A stretch of 5,303 bases of DNA from SAR202 cluster bacterium (GTDB taxonomy: Bacteria > Chloroflexota > Dehalococcoidia > UBA3495), in NCBI GenBank assembly GCA_009392075.1, contig VFHG01000203.1, positions 1-5,303 on the forward strand, in the 5' to 3' direction. The translations under genes were made by a program, and so were the position numbers. Below, piece by piece: positions 1 through 5,277 of this stretch. Under the pieces are notes generated by a model. The model worked only from the letters and a program-made list of their open reading frames with translations. It was not told the DNA's origin and did no database searches. Each line of letters opens with the position of its first letter. The stretch's first letter is position 1.

Positions 1-708
1 GTGGAGTCTGGTGACTCGGCTGCCGAAGGAGGCGGTGACGAGAACGGCGAGACCGAAGAACAGGCGCCCCGCCGGCAACGGCGTGAGCGTGGTGGCGGAC
101 GAGCTGCAAGAGAAGCCGAAGCAGCACTGGAGCCGCCGACTGAACCTCCGCCTGCTCCCCGTCTCTACGAACAGTTCAAGAAAGATATAATTCCCGCGAT
201 GGTACGGGAATTCAACTACGGAAGTCCCATGGAGGTCCCGCGGTTGCAAAAGATCGTGCTGAACATCGGCGTAGGAGAAGCCCTGACCAACGCTAGGGCC
301 ATGGAAGCCGCCAGCCAAGACCTCACCGTGATCAGCGGCCAGAAGCCGATCATCACGCGGGCCCGGAAATCCATCGCAAACTTCAAGGTTAGGGAAGGGA
401 ACCCCATCGGCACCGCTGTCACCCTTCGCGGGGCCAGGATGTACCATTTCCTGGACCGTCTGGTGAACACGGCCCTCCCTCGTATCCGTGACTTCCGCGG
501 CCTGCCCAGGCGCGGATTGGACGGGCGCGGCAACTACACCATCGGTATCCGGGAGCAGATAATCTTTCCGGAGATTGATTACAACCAGATAGACAAAATT
601 CGTGGATTGCAGGTGACCATCGCAACCACGGCCAAGAATGATACAGAGGCTATTCGCCTCTTGGAATATTACGGTATGCCTTTTATCAAAGAAACGGTTG
701 AGGCCTAA
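1..708 (+). CDS. rplE: 50S ribosomal protein L5, with N-terminal extension (start possibly beyond window)
   Basis: L5 binds 5S rRNA, forms the central protuberance of the large subunit with L18, and contacts the small subunit. The family core runs from about residue 53 ([15 protein letters not shown]) to the end. Recognisable blocks are [16 protein letters not shown] (79-94), [21 protein letters not shown] (113-133), DFRGL (164-168), GRGNYTIGI (175-183) and [14 protein letters not shown] (189-202). Residues 1-52 are not part of the usual protein of about 180 residues: an acidic Gly/Glu stretch, then an Arg-rich stretch (23-38), then a Pro/Glu stretch (43-53). No in-frame ATG, GTG or TTG occurs between codon 2 and M67, so the conserved core can only be reached from the GTG at 1 or from further upstream. 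The frame is open at the left edge, so a longer protein or a fusion to the preceding gene (expected rplX, L24) cannot be excluded. The family assignment is very secure; the exact start is not. Confidence 0.96.
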   Translation: MESGDSAAEGGGDENGETEEQAPRRQRRERGGGRAAREAEAALEPPTEPPPAPRLYEQFKKDIIPAMVREFNYGSPMEVPRLQKIVLNIGVGEALTNARAMEAASQDLTVISGQKPIITRARKSIANFKVREGNPIGTAVTLRGARMYHFLDRLVNTALPRIRDFRGLPRRGLDGRGNYTIGIREQIIFPEIDYNQIDKIRGLQVTIATTAKNDTEAIRLLEYYGMPFIKETVEA

Positions 709-709
709 C

Positions 710-714
710 GGAGG
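710..714 (+). promoter_or_regulatory. Shine-Dalgarno of rpsN
   Basis: GGAGG lies two bases after the rplE stop and 5 nt before the TTG at 720. Its position supports TTG as the rpsN start, since the protein read from there begins MAKTS, as is usual for this family. Confidence 0.75.
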
Positions 715-719
715 CGTCG

Positions 720-905
720 TTGGCAAAGACATCAACAGTCCAGAGATGGCTTAAAAAGTCTAAATTCCCGGGCCGGGAATATAACCGGTGCAACCGCTGC
801 TACCGGCCGCGTGCCTACAACAGGCATACCGGCCTCTGCCGCATCTGCTTTCGGGAGATGGCCTTGAACGGTGAATTGCCCGGCGTGCGCAAGGCTAGCC
901 TTTAG
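720..905 (+). CDS. rpsN: 30S ribosomal protein S14, zinc-binding type
   Basis: S14 is a small-subunit head protein needed for late 30S assembly. This is the short zinc form (61 residues; the zinc-free form is about 100). Two Cys-X2-Cys pairs, C24/C27 and C40/C43, are separated by 12 residues and form the expected zinc ribbon. The blocks SKFPGREYNRC and GLCRICFRE match the family closely. The start is TTG, chosen because it gives the canonical MAKTS N-terminus and has GGAGG 5 nt upstream. The gene begins 11 nt after rplE and is followed by a 78-nt gap before rpsH. In some bacteria this form has a zinc-independent paralogue induced in zinc starvation; none is visible here. Confidence 0.97.
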   Translation: MAKTSTVQRWLKKSKFPGREYNRCNRCYRPRAYNRHTGLCRICFREMALNGELPGVRKASL

Positions 906-967
906 CCTGGTGTTCCAGATCAAATTCGATGACGAAATTCTCAAACCTTTTAACTTTAGGCGGAGAC

Positions 968-974
968 GGGAGAT
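968..974 (+). promoter_or_regulatory. Shine-Dalgarno of rpsH
   Basis: GGGAGAT lies 9 nt before the ATG at 984, within a purine-rich run that also contains GGAGA at 962-966. It is a normal ribosome binding site at the end of the 78-nt rpsN-rpsH gap. The rest of that gap (906-967) shows only a small 4-bp CTGG/CCAG hairpin and an AT-rich stretch. Confidence 0.6.
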
Positions 975-983
975 AGACCAAAA

Positions 984-1382
984 ATGCCGGTAACCGATCC
1001 ATTGGCGGACATGTTGACCAGGATTCGTAACGCTATACAAGTGCGTCACGATTCTGTCATCCTCCCACACTCAAAGTTGAAGTTGGCCGTGACCAAGATC
1101 CTTAAAGAAGAGGGCTTCATCCGAGACTTTGATATGCCCCGGGGACAGGCCCATCCGTCCATTCGGATTCATCTCACCTACCGGGAAGGACGGCAACCGG
1201 CGATCTCCGGTCTTAAGCGCGTCAGCAAACCCGGACTGAGGGTCTATGTCGGCAAGGGAGAGATTCCCAGGGTCTACGGAGGAATCGGGCTGGCTATCGT
1301 ATCTACCTCCAAAGGCGTCATGGCCGGGCGTAAAGCCTGGCGGGCAGGCGTTGGTGGAGAGTTACTCTGTTTCATCTGGTGA
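984..1382 (+). CDS. rpsH: 30S ribosomal protein S8
   Basis: S8 is a primary 16S rRNA-binding protein of the small-subunit platform. In E. coli it also represses translation of the spc operon by binding mRNA near the rplE start. The protein is 132 residues, the normal length. It opens with the family N-terminus PVTDPLADMLTRIRNA (2-17), contains GLKRVSKPGLRVYVGK (76-91) and IPRVYGGIGLAIVSTSKGVM (94-113), and ends GGELLCFIW, with the rRNA-binding STSKGVM loop intact. The ATG follows a good Shine-Dalgarno. The stop TGA overlaps the ribosome binding site of rplF, so translation of the two is probably linked. The corresponding E. coli regulatory target would lie left of this window, so autoregulation cannot be judged here. 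Confidence 0.98.
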   Translation: MPVTDPLADMLTRIRNAIQVRHDSVILPHSKLKLAVTKILKEEGFIRDFDMPRGQAHPSIRIHLTYREGRQPAISGLKRVSKPGLRVYVGKGEIPRVYGGIGLAIVSTSKGVMAGRKAWRAGVGGELLCFIW

Positions 1383-1383
1383 T
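1378..1383 (+). promoter_or_regulatory. Shine-Dalgarno of rplF, overlapping the rpsH stop
   Basis: GGTGAT matches the 3' part of the extended Shine-Dalgarno consensus (GGAGGTGAT). It includes the rpsH TGA and lies 6 nt before the GTG at 1390. It supports that GTG as the rplF start and suggests coupling between terminating S8 ribosomes and L6 initiation. Confidence 0.5.
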
Positions 1384-1389
1384 TTCGCT

Positions 1390-1962
1390 GTGAACGAGAA
1401 AAAACAAGAAAAAACCCTCTCCCGTATCGGCCGGAAGCCCATAACGCTGCCTAGCGGTGTTCAGGTTGAGGTCCAATATGGTGGAGTCAAAGTCACGGGC
1501 CCCATGGGCACCCTTGAGCAGAAATACCACCCGGAAGTGGTGGTCAAGGTTGAAGACGGGGTAGTTTTGGTGGAGCGTCAGTCAGACAACAAATTCCACC
1601 ATTCACTGCACGGCCTAACCCGAAGCCTGATCGCCAATGCAGTCACCGGAGTGTCCGAAGGATTCACTAGGTCTTTGGACCTGATGGGAGTCGGCTACCG
1701 TGTCGTTGCAGCCGGTGATGGAATCACTCTGAATGTTGGTTACAGCCATCCCGTGGAGATTCACCCAGAGCCAGGGGTGACCATGGAAGTGGAAGGGGCC
1801 AACCGGATCCATATTCGCGGTATCGACAAGCAGAAGGTAGGCCAATTGGCGGCCCAGGTCAGAAGGGCGCGTCCGCCCAACGCCTATAAAGAAAAAGGCA
1901 TCAAGTACTCCGACGAAGTACTTCACTTTAAACCAGGGAAGGCGGCGGCTAGAAAGGCCTAA
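1390..1962 (+). CDS. rplF: 50S ribosomal protein L6
   Basis: L6 binds 23S rRNA near the GTPase-associated region and the sarcin-ricin loop, and is needed for large-subunit maturation. The protein has 190 residues from GTG 1390. The frame is open further upstream, to 1246, but that part lies inside rpsH in another frame and reads as nonsense, so the later start is preferred. A Lys/Glu-rich leader of 10 residues (VNEKKQEKTL) precedes the usual beginning SRIGRKPITLPSGV. The two duplicated L6 folds follow, with VKVTGPMGTL (34-42) in the first and LMGVGYRV (98-105) leading into the second. The conserved C-terminal RRARPPNAYKEKGIKY spans 158-173. The family usually has about 180 residues, so the size is normal apart from the short leader and an Ala/Lys tail. 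rplR follows after 33 nt. Confidence 0.97.
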   Translation: MNEKKQEKTLSRIGRKPITLPSGVQVEVQYGGVKVTGPMGTLEQKYHPEVVVKVEDGVVLVERQSDNKFHHSLHGLTRSLIANAVTGVSEGFTRSLDLMGVGYRVVAAGDGITLNVGYSHPVEIHPEPGVTMEVEGANRIHIRGIDKQKVGQLAAQVRRARPPNAYKEKGIKYSDEVLHFKPGKAAARKA

Positions 1963-1995
1963 GCGCCTACTGCCCCGAGCTAAATAGAATCAGTA

Positions 1996-2364
1996 ATGCC
2001 TAAAGATAAGAACGCAAAACGCCTTAGAAAAGTAAGGCACATCAGGCTAAGGAACAAAGTTTCCGGCACGCCTGACCGACCCAGGCTGGCCGTGTTCCGC
2101 AGCCTGCGCCATATCTACGCGCAGGTGATCGACGACACCACCGGGCATACTTTGGCCGCGGCATCTAGTGCCGACGCCATCAAAGAAACCGGGGCGCCCA
2201 TCGTGCCCAAGATAGATGCTTCCACAGCCGTTGGTAAATTAGTGGCTGAAAGGGCATTGGCTGAGGGAATCACCCAGGTCGTCTTCGACCGGGGCGGATG
2301 TAAATATCACGGCAGGGTTAAGGCCCTGGCCGAAGCGACCCGGGAAGCCGGGTTAACGTTCTAA
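1996..2364 (+). CDS. rplR: 50S ribosomal protein L18
   Basis: L18 binds 5S rRNA and, with L5 encoded at the start of this window, forms the 5S RNP of the central protuberance. The 122-residue length is typical. The basic N-terminus ([17 protein letters not shown], 6-22) is the rRNA-binding tail. Family blocks are [20 protein letters not shown] (28-47), [15 protein letters not shown] (78-92) and VVFDRGG (95-101), followed by [19 protein letters not shown] to the end. No clear Shine-Dalgarno precedes the ATG (the upstream bases are AT-rich), but the start is supported by the family N-terminus. The stop is doubled in frame (TAA then TAG). Confidence 0.98.
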   Translation: MPKDKNAKRLRKVRHIRLRNKVSGTPDRPRLAVFRSLRHIYAQVIDDTTGHTLAAASSADAIKETGAPIVPKIDASTAVGKLVAERALAEGITQVVFDRGGCKYHGRVKALAEATREAGLTF

Positions 2365-2391
2365 TAGCGGAAGCGATCGTCCGCATAGACT

Positions 2392-2398
2392 GGGAGGT
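2392..2398 (+). promoter_or_regulatory. Shine-Dalgarno of rpsE
   Basis: GGGAGGT lies in the 45-nt rplR-rpsE gap, 11 nt before the ATG at 2410. The motif is strong and the spacing slightly long. No alternative start codon lies closer. Confidence 0.65.
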
Positions 2399-2409
2399 CT
2401 AGCCAGCTT

Positions 2410-3087
2410 ATGGCCCAAGCCCCTAACAGGTTCTTCAACGACCGAGACCGCGACCGAGGCCGTGGCAGGGAAGAGGACACCGGAGGTTTCTCCGAGAGAG
2501 TCGTCTTCACCCGACGCATCTCCAAAGTGGTGAAGGGAGGCCGTCGTCTCCGCTTCAACGCGTTGGTTGTGGTGGGAGACGGTCAAGGCGAAGTTGGTGT
2601 TGGTCTCGGCAAAGCGCTGGTAATTCCGGACGCAGTCAGGAAGGGCAACGCTGTGGCCCGCCGTGACACGGTCAAGATTCCTCTCCGGGGAACAACGATT
2701 CCTCAGAAGATTACCGTCAAAAAGGGCGCAACCATCGTAATGATCAAACCGGCCGGAGAGGGCACTGGAGTCATCGCTGCCGGCGCCATGCGGGCGATAT
2801 TGGAACTGGGCGGCATTAAAGACGTGGTCGGAAAATCCCTAGGGTCCCGGAACCCCATTAACATCGTCTACGCGACAATGGAAGCCCTCCGTCAATTGAA
2901 AGACCCTGACGTTGAACTCAACCGCCGGTTGGGCCGGCCGATGCCTTCAGAAGCAACCAAAGTTGAGACCGTTCCTGTTGGAGCCAATCCGGACCTCGCC
3001 CAACCCGACTTGTCCCAACTTGAGTCCAGCGAAGTAGTTGAATCGCTGATGAGTCAAAGACCCGGCGAGACCCTTGAAGGAGATTAA
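2410..3087 (+). CDS. rpsE: 30S ribosomal protein S5, with acidic C-terminal tail
   Basis: S5 sits at the mRNA entry side of the small subunit and contributes to decoding accuracy and mRNA unwinding. The protein has 225 residues against about 165-175 in most bacteria. An Arg/Asp repeat (DRDRDRGRGR, 11-20) precedes the double-stranded-RNA-binding-like domain, which contains RISKVVKGGRRLRFNALVVVGDG (36-58) and VGVGLGKA (62-69). The C-terminal domain follows, with KPAGEGTGVIAAGAMRAILE (113-132) and GKSLGSRNPINIVYAT (141-156). The core ends near residue 178. Residues 179-225 form an extra Pro/Ser/Glu-rich tail with about ten acidic and two basic residues. The tail stays in frame to a normal stop, so it is unlikely to come from a frameshift. 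A strong Shine-Dalgarno supports the ATG. Confidence 0.97.
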   Translation: MAQAPNRFFNDRDRDRGRGREEDTGGFSERVVFTRRISKVVKGGRRLRFNALVVVGDGQGEVGVGLGKALVIPDAVRKGNAVARRDTVKIPLRGTTIPQKITVKKGATIVMIKPAGEGTGVIAAGAMRAILELGGIKDVVGKSLGSRNPINIVYATMEALRQLKDPDVELNRRLGRPMPSEATKVETVPVGANPDLAQPDLSQLESSEVVESLMSQRPGETLEGD

Positions 3088-3095
3088 AGGCCGGG
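3061..3095 (+). repeat. GC inverted repeat spanning the rpsE stop
   Basis: CCCGGC (3061-3066) is the exact reverse complement of GCCGGG (3090-3095), with 23 nt between them that include the rpsE stop codon. There is no T-run after it, so it does not look like an intrinsic terminator. It could be a chance stem or a structure affecting mRNA processing or stability between rpsE and rpmD. Confidence 0.3.
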
Positions 3096-3125
3096 CTCCC
3101 TAAACGGACCAACGGTCGAGATATT

Positions 3126-3305
3126 ATGGCGGAAATCAGAATTACTTGGACCCGAAGCACCATCGGGCGGCCCCAGAACCAGCGCAGGATCATCGAGTCA
3201 TTGGGCCTGCACCGCTTGAACCATAGCGTGGTTCATCAGGACTCACCGACTATTCGCGGGATGGTCAATAAAGTCAGCCATTTGGTGAAAGTTGAAATAG
3301 CCTAA
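3126..3305 (+). CDS. rpmD: 50S ribosomal protein L30
   Basis: L30 is a small large-subunit protein encoded between S5 and L15 in the spc operon, exactly its position here. The frame codes 59 residues, the normal bacterial size. It starts MAEIRITWTRSTIG and contains QRRIIESLGL (19-28). It then has the family block SVVHQDSPTIRGMVNKVSHLVKVE (34-57), where the Asp-x-Pro and RGM(V/I) residues are typical. The ATG has only a weak GAG 5 nt upstream, so initiation may depend on ribosomes arriving from rpsE, which ends 38 nt earlier. The gene is easily missed because of its length. After it the operon has its only large gap (192 nt). Confidence 0.96.
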   Translation: MAEIRITWTRSTIGRPQNQRRIIESLGLHRLNHSVVHQDSPTIRGMVNKVSHLVKVEIA

Positions 3306-3309
3306 TTGG

Positions 3310-3347
3310 CCCTTCTCACTGGCGTTTCACGAGAGGGATTCCCTTCT
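3310..3347 (+). repeat. Two competing short hairpins just after rpmD
   Basis: GAGAGGG (3331-3337) can pair with CCCTTCTC at 3310-3317 (7 bp with one bulged T, 13-nt loop). It can instead pair with CCCTTCT at 3341-3347 across an ATT loop. The two CCCTTCT copies are direct repeats flanking a shared partner, so the stems exclude each other. No T-run follows either, so neither is a convincing terminator. The pairing is visible in the sequence; any regulatory role is inference. Confidence 0.35.
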
Positions 3348-3361
3348 GCGAAAGAAAATAG

Positions 3362-3412
3362 ATACCGGTAAAATGGGCGTAAGCCTGGTTACTGTGGCTG
3401 CCAAACCGGTAT
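3362..3412 (+). repeat. 8-bp inverted repeat ATACCGGT / ACCGGTAT
   Basis: ATACCGGT (3362-3369) is the exact reverse complement of ACCGGTAT (3405-3412). Each arm contains the palindrome ACCGGT. They enclose 35 nt and could form a long-range stem or two protein half-sites. The 3' arm lies in the loop of the 3394-3421 hairpin, so the two structures could not easily coexist. Confidence 0.35.
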
Positions 3413-3421
3413 TTCAGCCAC
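3394..3421 (+). repeat. 7-bp perfect hairpin in the rpmD-rplO gap
   Basis: GTGGCTG (3394-3400) pairs perfectly with CAGCCAC (3415-3421) around a 14-nt loop. It lies about 75 nt before rplO and has no following T-run. It is a candidate mRNA structure only. Confidence 0.4.
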
Positions 3422-3431
3422 CGCCAAACCG
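3400..3431 (+). repeat. 9-bp direct repeat GCCAAACCG
   Basis: GCCAAACCG occurs at 3400-3408 and again at 3423-3431, with 23 nt between equivalent positions (about two helical turns). It could be a protein-binding site pair, or a chance or duplication relic. The second copy is followed by an AACCG/CGGTT hairpin (3427-3431 with 3440-3444). Confidence 0.35.
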
Positions 3432-3460
3432 TTTACCAGCGGTTGCGATACATCTAAAAT
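3432..3460 (+). promoter_or_regulatory. Possible sigma70-type promoter upstream of rplO
   Basis: TTTACC (3432-3437, 4 of 6 matches to TTGACA) and TAAAAT (3455-3460, 5 of 6 to TATAAT) are separated by exactly 17 bp. Transcription would start near 3467, about 30 nt before the rplO ATG. The unusual gap in an otherwise compact operon makes an internal promoter for rplO-secY-adk plausible. The match is by eye only, and such matches arise by chance in AT-richer DNA. Confidence 0.3.
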
Positions 3461-3484
3461 CATTCTATTCGGCGTAAGAGTTCA

Positions 3485-3490
3485 AAGAGG
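3485..3490 (+). promoter_or_regulatory. Shine-Dalgarno of rplO
   Basis: AAGAGG lies 7 nt before the first of two adjacent ATG codons (3498 and 3501). The spacing favours the first ATG. Confidence 0.55.
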
Positions 3491-3497
3491 CCACCCC

Positions 3498-3947
3498 ATG
3501 ATGGAACATCTATTGGCCCCGAGCAAGGGAGCCAGGAAAAACAGAAAACGGATTGGCCGCGGCGACGCGGCAGGACAAGGCAGCACCGCAGGCCGGGGTA
3601 ACAAGGGACAGAAGTCTCGCTCCGGAGGCGGCCCCCCCGTGTGGTTTGAAGGCGGTCAGTTGCCGTTGATTAAAGGACTGCCCATGAAAAGGGGCTTTTA
3701 CAATAGGTTCAAGACCTATTATTCCCTGATTAAGGTAGAGACCTTAGAGAGTTTCGACGCCGGAGATCGGATCACCCCAGAACTTCTCTTGGAGAAAGGC
3801 TACCTGAGGAACCTCAACCTACCGGTGAAGATCGTTGGCGACGGTGAGATTAGCAAGCCTGTGACCGTTGTGGCCGCCAAGTTTACTCAGTCAGCCAGAG
3901 CGAAGATCGAAGCGGCGAAAGGAACTGCGGAGGAAATCGCGGCGTAA
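3498..3947 (+). CDS. rplO: 50S ribosomal protein L15
   Basis: L15 binds 23S rRNA and joins late in large-subunit assembly. The 149 residues match the usual length of about 146. The first ATG is preferred over the adjacent second one because it puts L6 and P8 at their usual family positions and has the better Shine-Dalgarno spacing. The basic, glycine-rich N-terminal arm runs from GARKNRKRIGRGDAAGQGSTAGRGNKGQKSR (11-41) through GGGPPVWFEGGQLPL (43-57) to LPMKRGF (61-67). The globular C-terminal part contains LNLPVKIVGDGEISKPVTV (106-124) and FTQSARAKIEAAKG (129-142). The gene lies 192 nt after rpmD, an unusually wide gap. Its TAA shares one base with the secY ATG. Confidence 0.97.
   Translation: MMEHLLAPSKGARKNRKRIGRGDAAGQGSTAGRGNKGQKSRSGGGPPVWFEGGQLPLIKGLPMKRGFYNRFKTYYSLIKVETLESFDAGDRITPELLLEKGYLRNLNLPVKIVGDGEISKPVTVVAAKFTQSARAKIEAAKGTAEEIAA
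3929..3934 (+). promoter_or_regulatory. Shine-Dalgarno of secY, inside rplO
   Basis: GGAGGA lies in the last codons of rplO, 12 nt before the ATG at 3947 and 15 nt before the ATG at 3950. The spacing is long but favours the first ATG. The TAATG overlap suggests re-initiation by ribosomes finishing rplO. Confidence 0.5.
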
Positions 3948-5275
3948 TGATGAACGCCGAGACCCAGGCCGGCAAATTCCCCAAGCTGATACAAGCGGCG
4001 ATTGACGCCTTCAGCCTACCTGACCTGCGGGCCAAGATACTCTTCACCTTGGCTATCCTGGCCCTGTACCGGTTCATTGCCCACATCCCCCTTCCGGGTA
4101 TCGACCAAGTACAGCTAGACAACCTTTTCCGGAACAACGAGCTTCTGGGCTTCTTAGACCTGTTCAGCGGCGGCGCATTGAGCCGGATGAGCATCGTAGC
4201 TCTGGGCGTCTTCCCCTATATAACATCGTCGATCATCATCCAGTTGCTGACTCCGGTAATCCCTTCGCTTCAGGATATGTCCCGTGAAGGCGAGGCCGGC
4301 CGGGCCAAGATTAACCGTCTGACCCACTGGATCACGATCCCTATAGCCTTTGCCCAAGGGTATGGACAATTGGTCCTCTTGGAGCAGAGCAACGTTATCG
4401 CCGATGTTGGATTTTCCGGTGATGCACTTCTGCCGACCGTTGCAGCCTTGTTCTCCATCGCAGCCGGGACCATGTTCTTGGTCTGGCTTGGCGAGATGAT
4501 CACTGAGCGGGGTATCGGCAATGGAATCTCGTTGATAATCTTCGCCGGGATAGTTGCCGGATTCCCCAGGTTACTGACCCAAGGATTCCTGGACCGCGAC
4601 AACGTATTAGGTATCGGGTTCTTCGCCCTGATTGGAGTCGTGATCATCGCTGCCATCGTTATGTTCAATGAGGCACACCGTCGCATCCCTGTTCAGTATG
4701 GCCGCAGTATCTTCAGGGGCGGGAGGATGTACCGCCAAAGCGGAGCCACCTATCTACCATTGCGCATAAATTCGGCGGGTATGATCCCGCTGATCTTTGC
4801 CTTTTCCATAGTCATTCTGCCTGGGACCATTGCCACATATTTCGCCACCAATACATCCTGGGTAGGAGATGTGGCCAACTTCTTTGCTGATTTGTTGATA
4901 CCCTCTTCGCCGCTATATTGGGTGATGGTGTTCGTGCTGGTAGTGATCTTCACATTCTTTTATACGTTGGTGGTCTTCAACCAACAACAACTGGCCGAGA
5001 ACCTGCAGAAGAACGGCGGATTTGTGCTGGGGATCCGGCCTGGAAAGCCGACCCAGGACTATCTCAACAGGGTAATTGTGCGTATCACACTTGGTGGTGC
5101 GCTTTTCCTAGGCACCATCGCGATCATGCCCTATATTGCATCGCTCATCACCGACGTTCAAGCTATTGCCCTAAGCAGCACCAGCCTATTAATCATGGTG
5201 GGTGTTGGCCTGGATACCCTGCGTCAGCTTGAGGCGCAATTGATGATGCGGAATTACGAAGGGTTCCTGAGATAA
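3947..5275 (+). CDS. secY: Protein translocase subunit SecY
   Basis: SecY is the inner-membrane channel of the Sec translocon. With SecE and SecG it passes unfolded proteins from SecA or the ribosome across or into the membrane. The 442 residues fit the family (about 420-450) and ten membrane segments can be placed: roughly 29-49, 82-103, 128-147, 163-183, 192-208, 221-240, 275-298, 322-345, 378-400 and 405-422. The plug region follows the first segment (about 67-80, FLDLFSGGALSR). The family signature ALGVFPYITSSIIIQLL is at 85-101. The cytosolic loop after segment 6 carries RRIPVQYGRS (245-254). The loop after segment 8 carries GIRPGKPT (362-369), with the arginine R364 equivalent to E. coli R357, important for SecA/ribosome function. 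The C-terminus LEAQLMMRNYEGFLR is typical. The protein starts at the first of two tandem ATGs, overlapping the rplO stop. No defect is visible. Confidence 0.98.
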   Translation: MMNAETQAGKFPKLIQAAIDAFSLPDLRAKILFTLAILALYRFIAHIPLPGIDQVQLDNLFRNNELLGFLDLFSGGALSRMSIVALGVFPYITSSIIIQLLTPVIPSLQDMSREGEAGRAKINRLTHWITIPIAFAQGYGQLVLLEQSNVIADVGFSGDALLPTVAALFSIAAGTMFLVWLGEMITERGIGNGISLIIFAGIVAGFPRLLTQGFLDRDNVLGIGFFALIGVVIIAAIVMFNEAHRRIPVQYGRSIFRGGRMYRQSGATYLPLRINSAGMIPLIFAFSIVILPGTIATYFATNTSWVGDVANFFADLLIPSSPLYWVMVFVLVVIFTFFYTLVVFNQQQLAENLQKNGGFVLGIRPGKPTQDYLNRVIVRITLGGALFLGTIAIMPYIASLITDVQAIALSSTSLLIMVGVGLDTLRQLEAQLMMRNYEGFLR

Positions 5276-5277
5276 AC

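Noticed and set aside
216..625. Overlapping minus-strand open frames opposite rplE
   Set aside because: They are shadows of a securely identified gene, with low-complexity, unrecognisable translations and no supporting start sites.
906..983. Promoter in the rpsN-rpsH gap
   Set aside because: The AT-rich stretch at 941-957 gives no -35/-10 pair with acceptable matches and spacing. Only the Shine-Dalgarno is supported.
1246..1389. Upstream extension of the rplF frame, giving a 238-residue L6
   Set aside because: It lies wholly inside the end of rpsH in another frame and encodes no L6-like sequence. GTG 1390 has a suitable ribosome binding site and gives a family-like length.
3306..3350. Intrinsic terminator after rpmD
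   Set aside because: Short stems are present but no T-run follows, and a terminator would silence rplO-secY downstream.
4154..4953. Minus-strand open frames opposite secY
   Set aside because: Secure secY covers the region on the + strand. The reverse frames show no recognisable protein and reflect codon bias.
4918..5232. Second + strand frame of 104 codons inside secY
   Set aside because: It is out of frame with secY across its conserved C-terminal half. The translation resembles no known family and has no plausible ribosome binding context.
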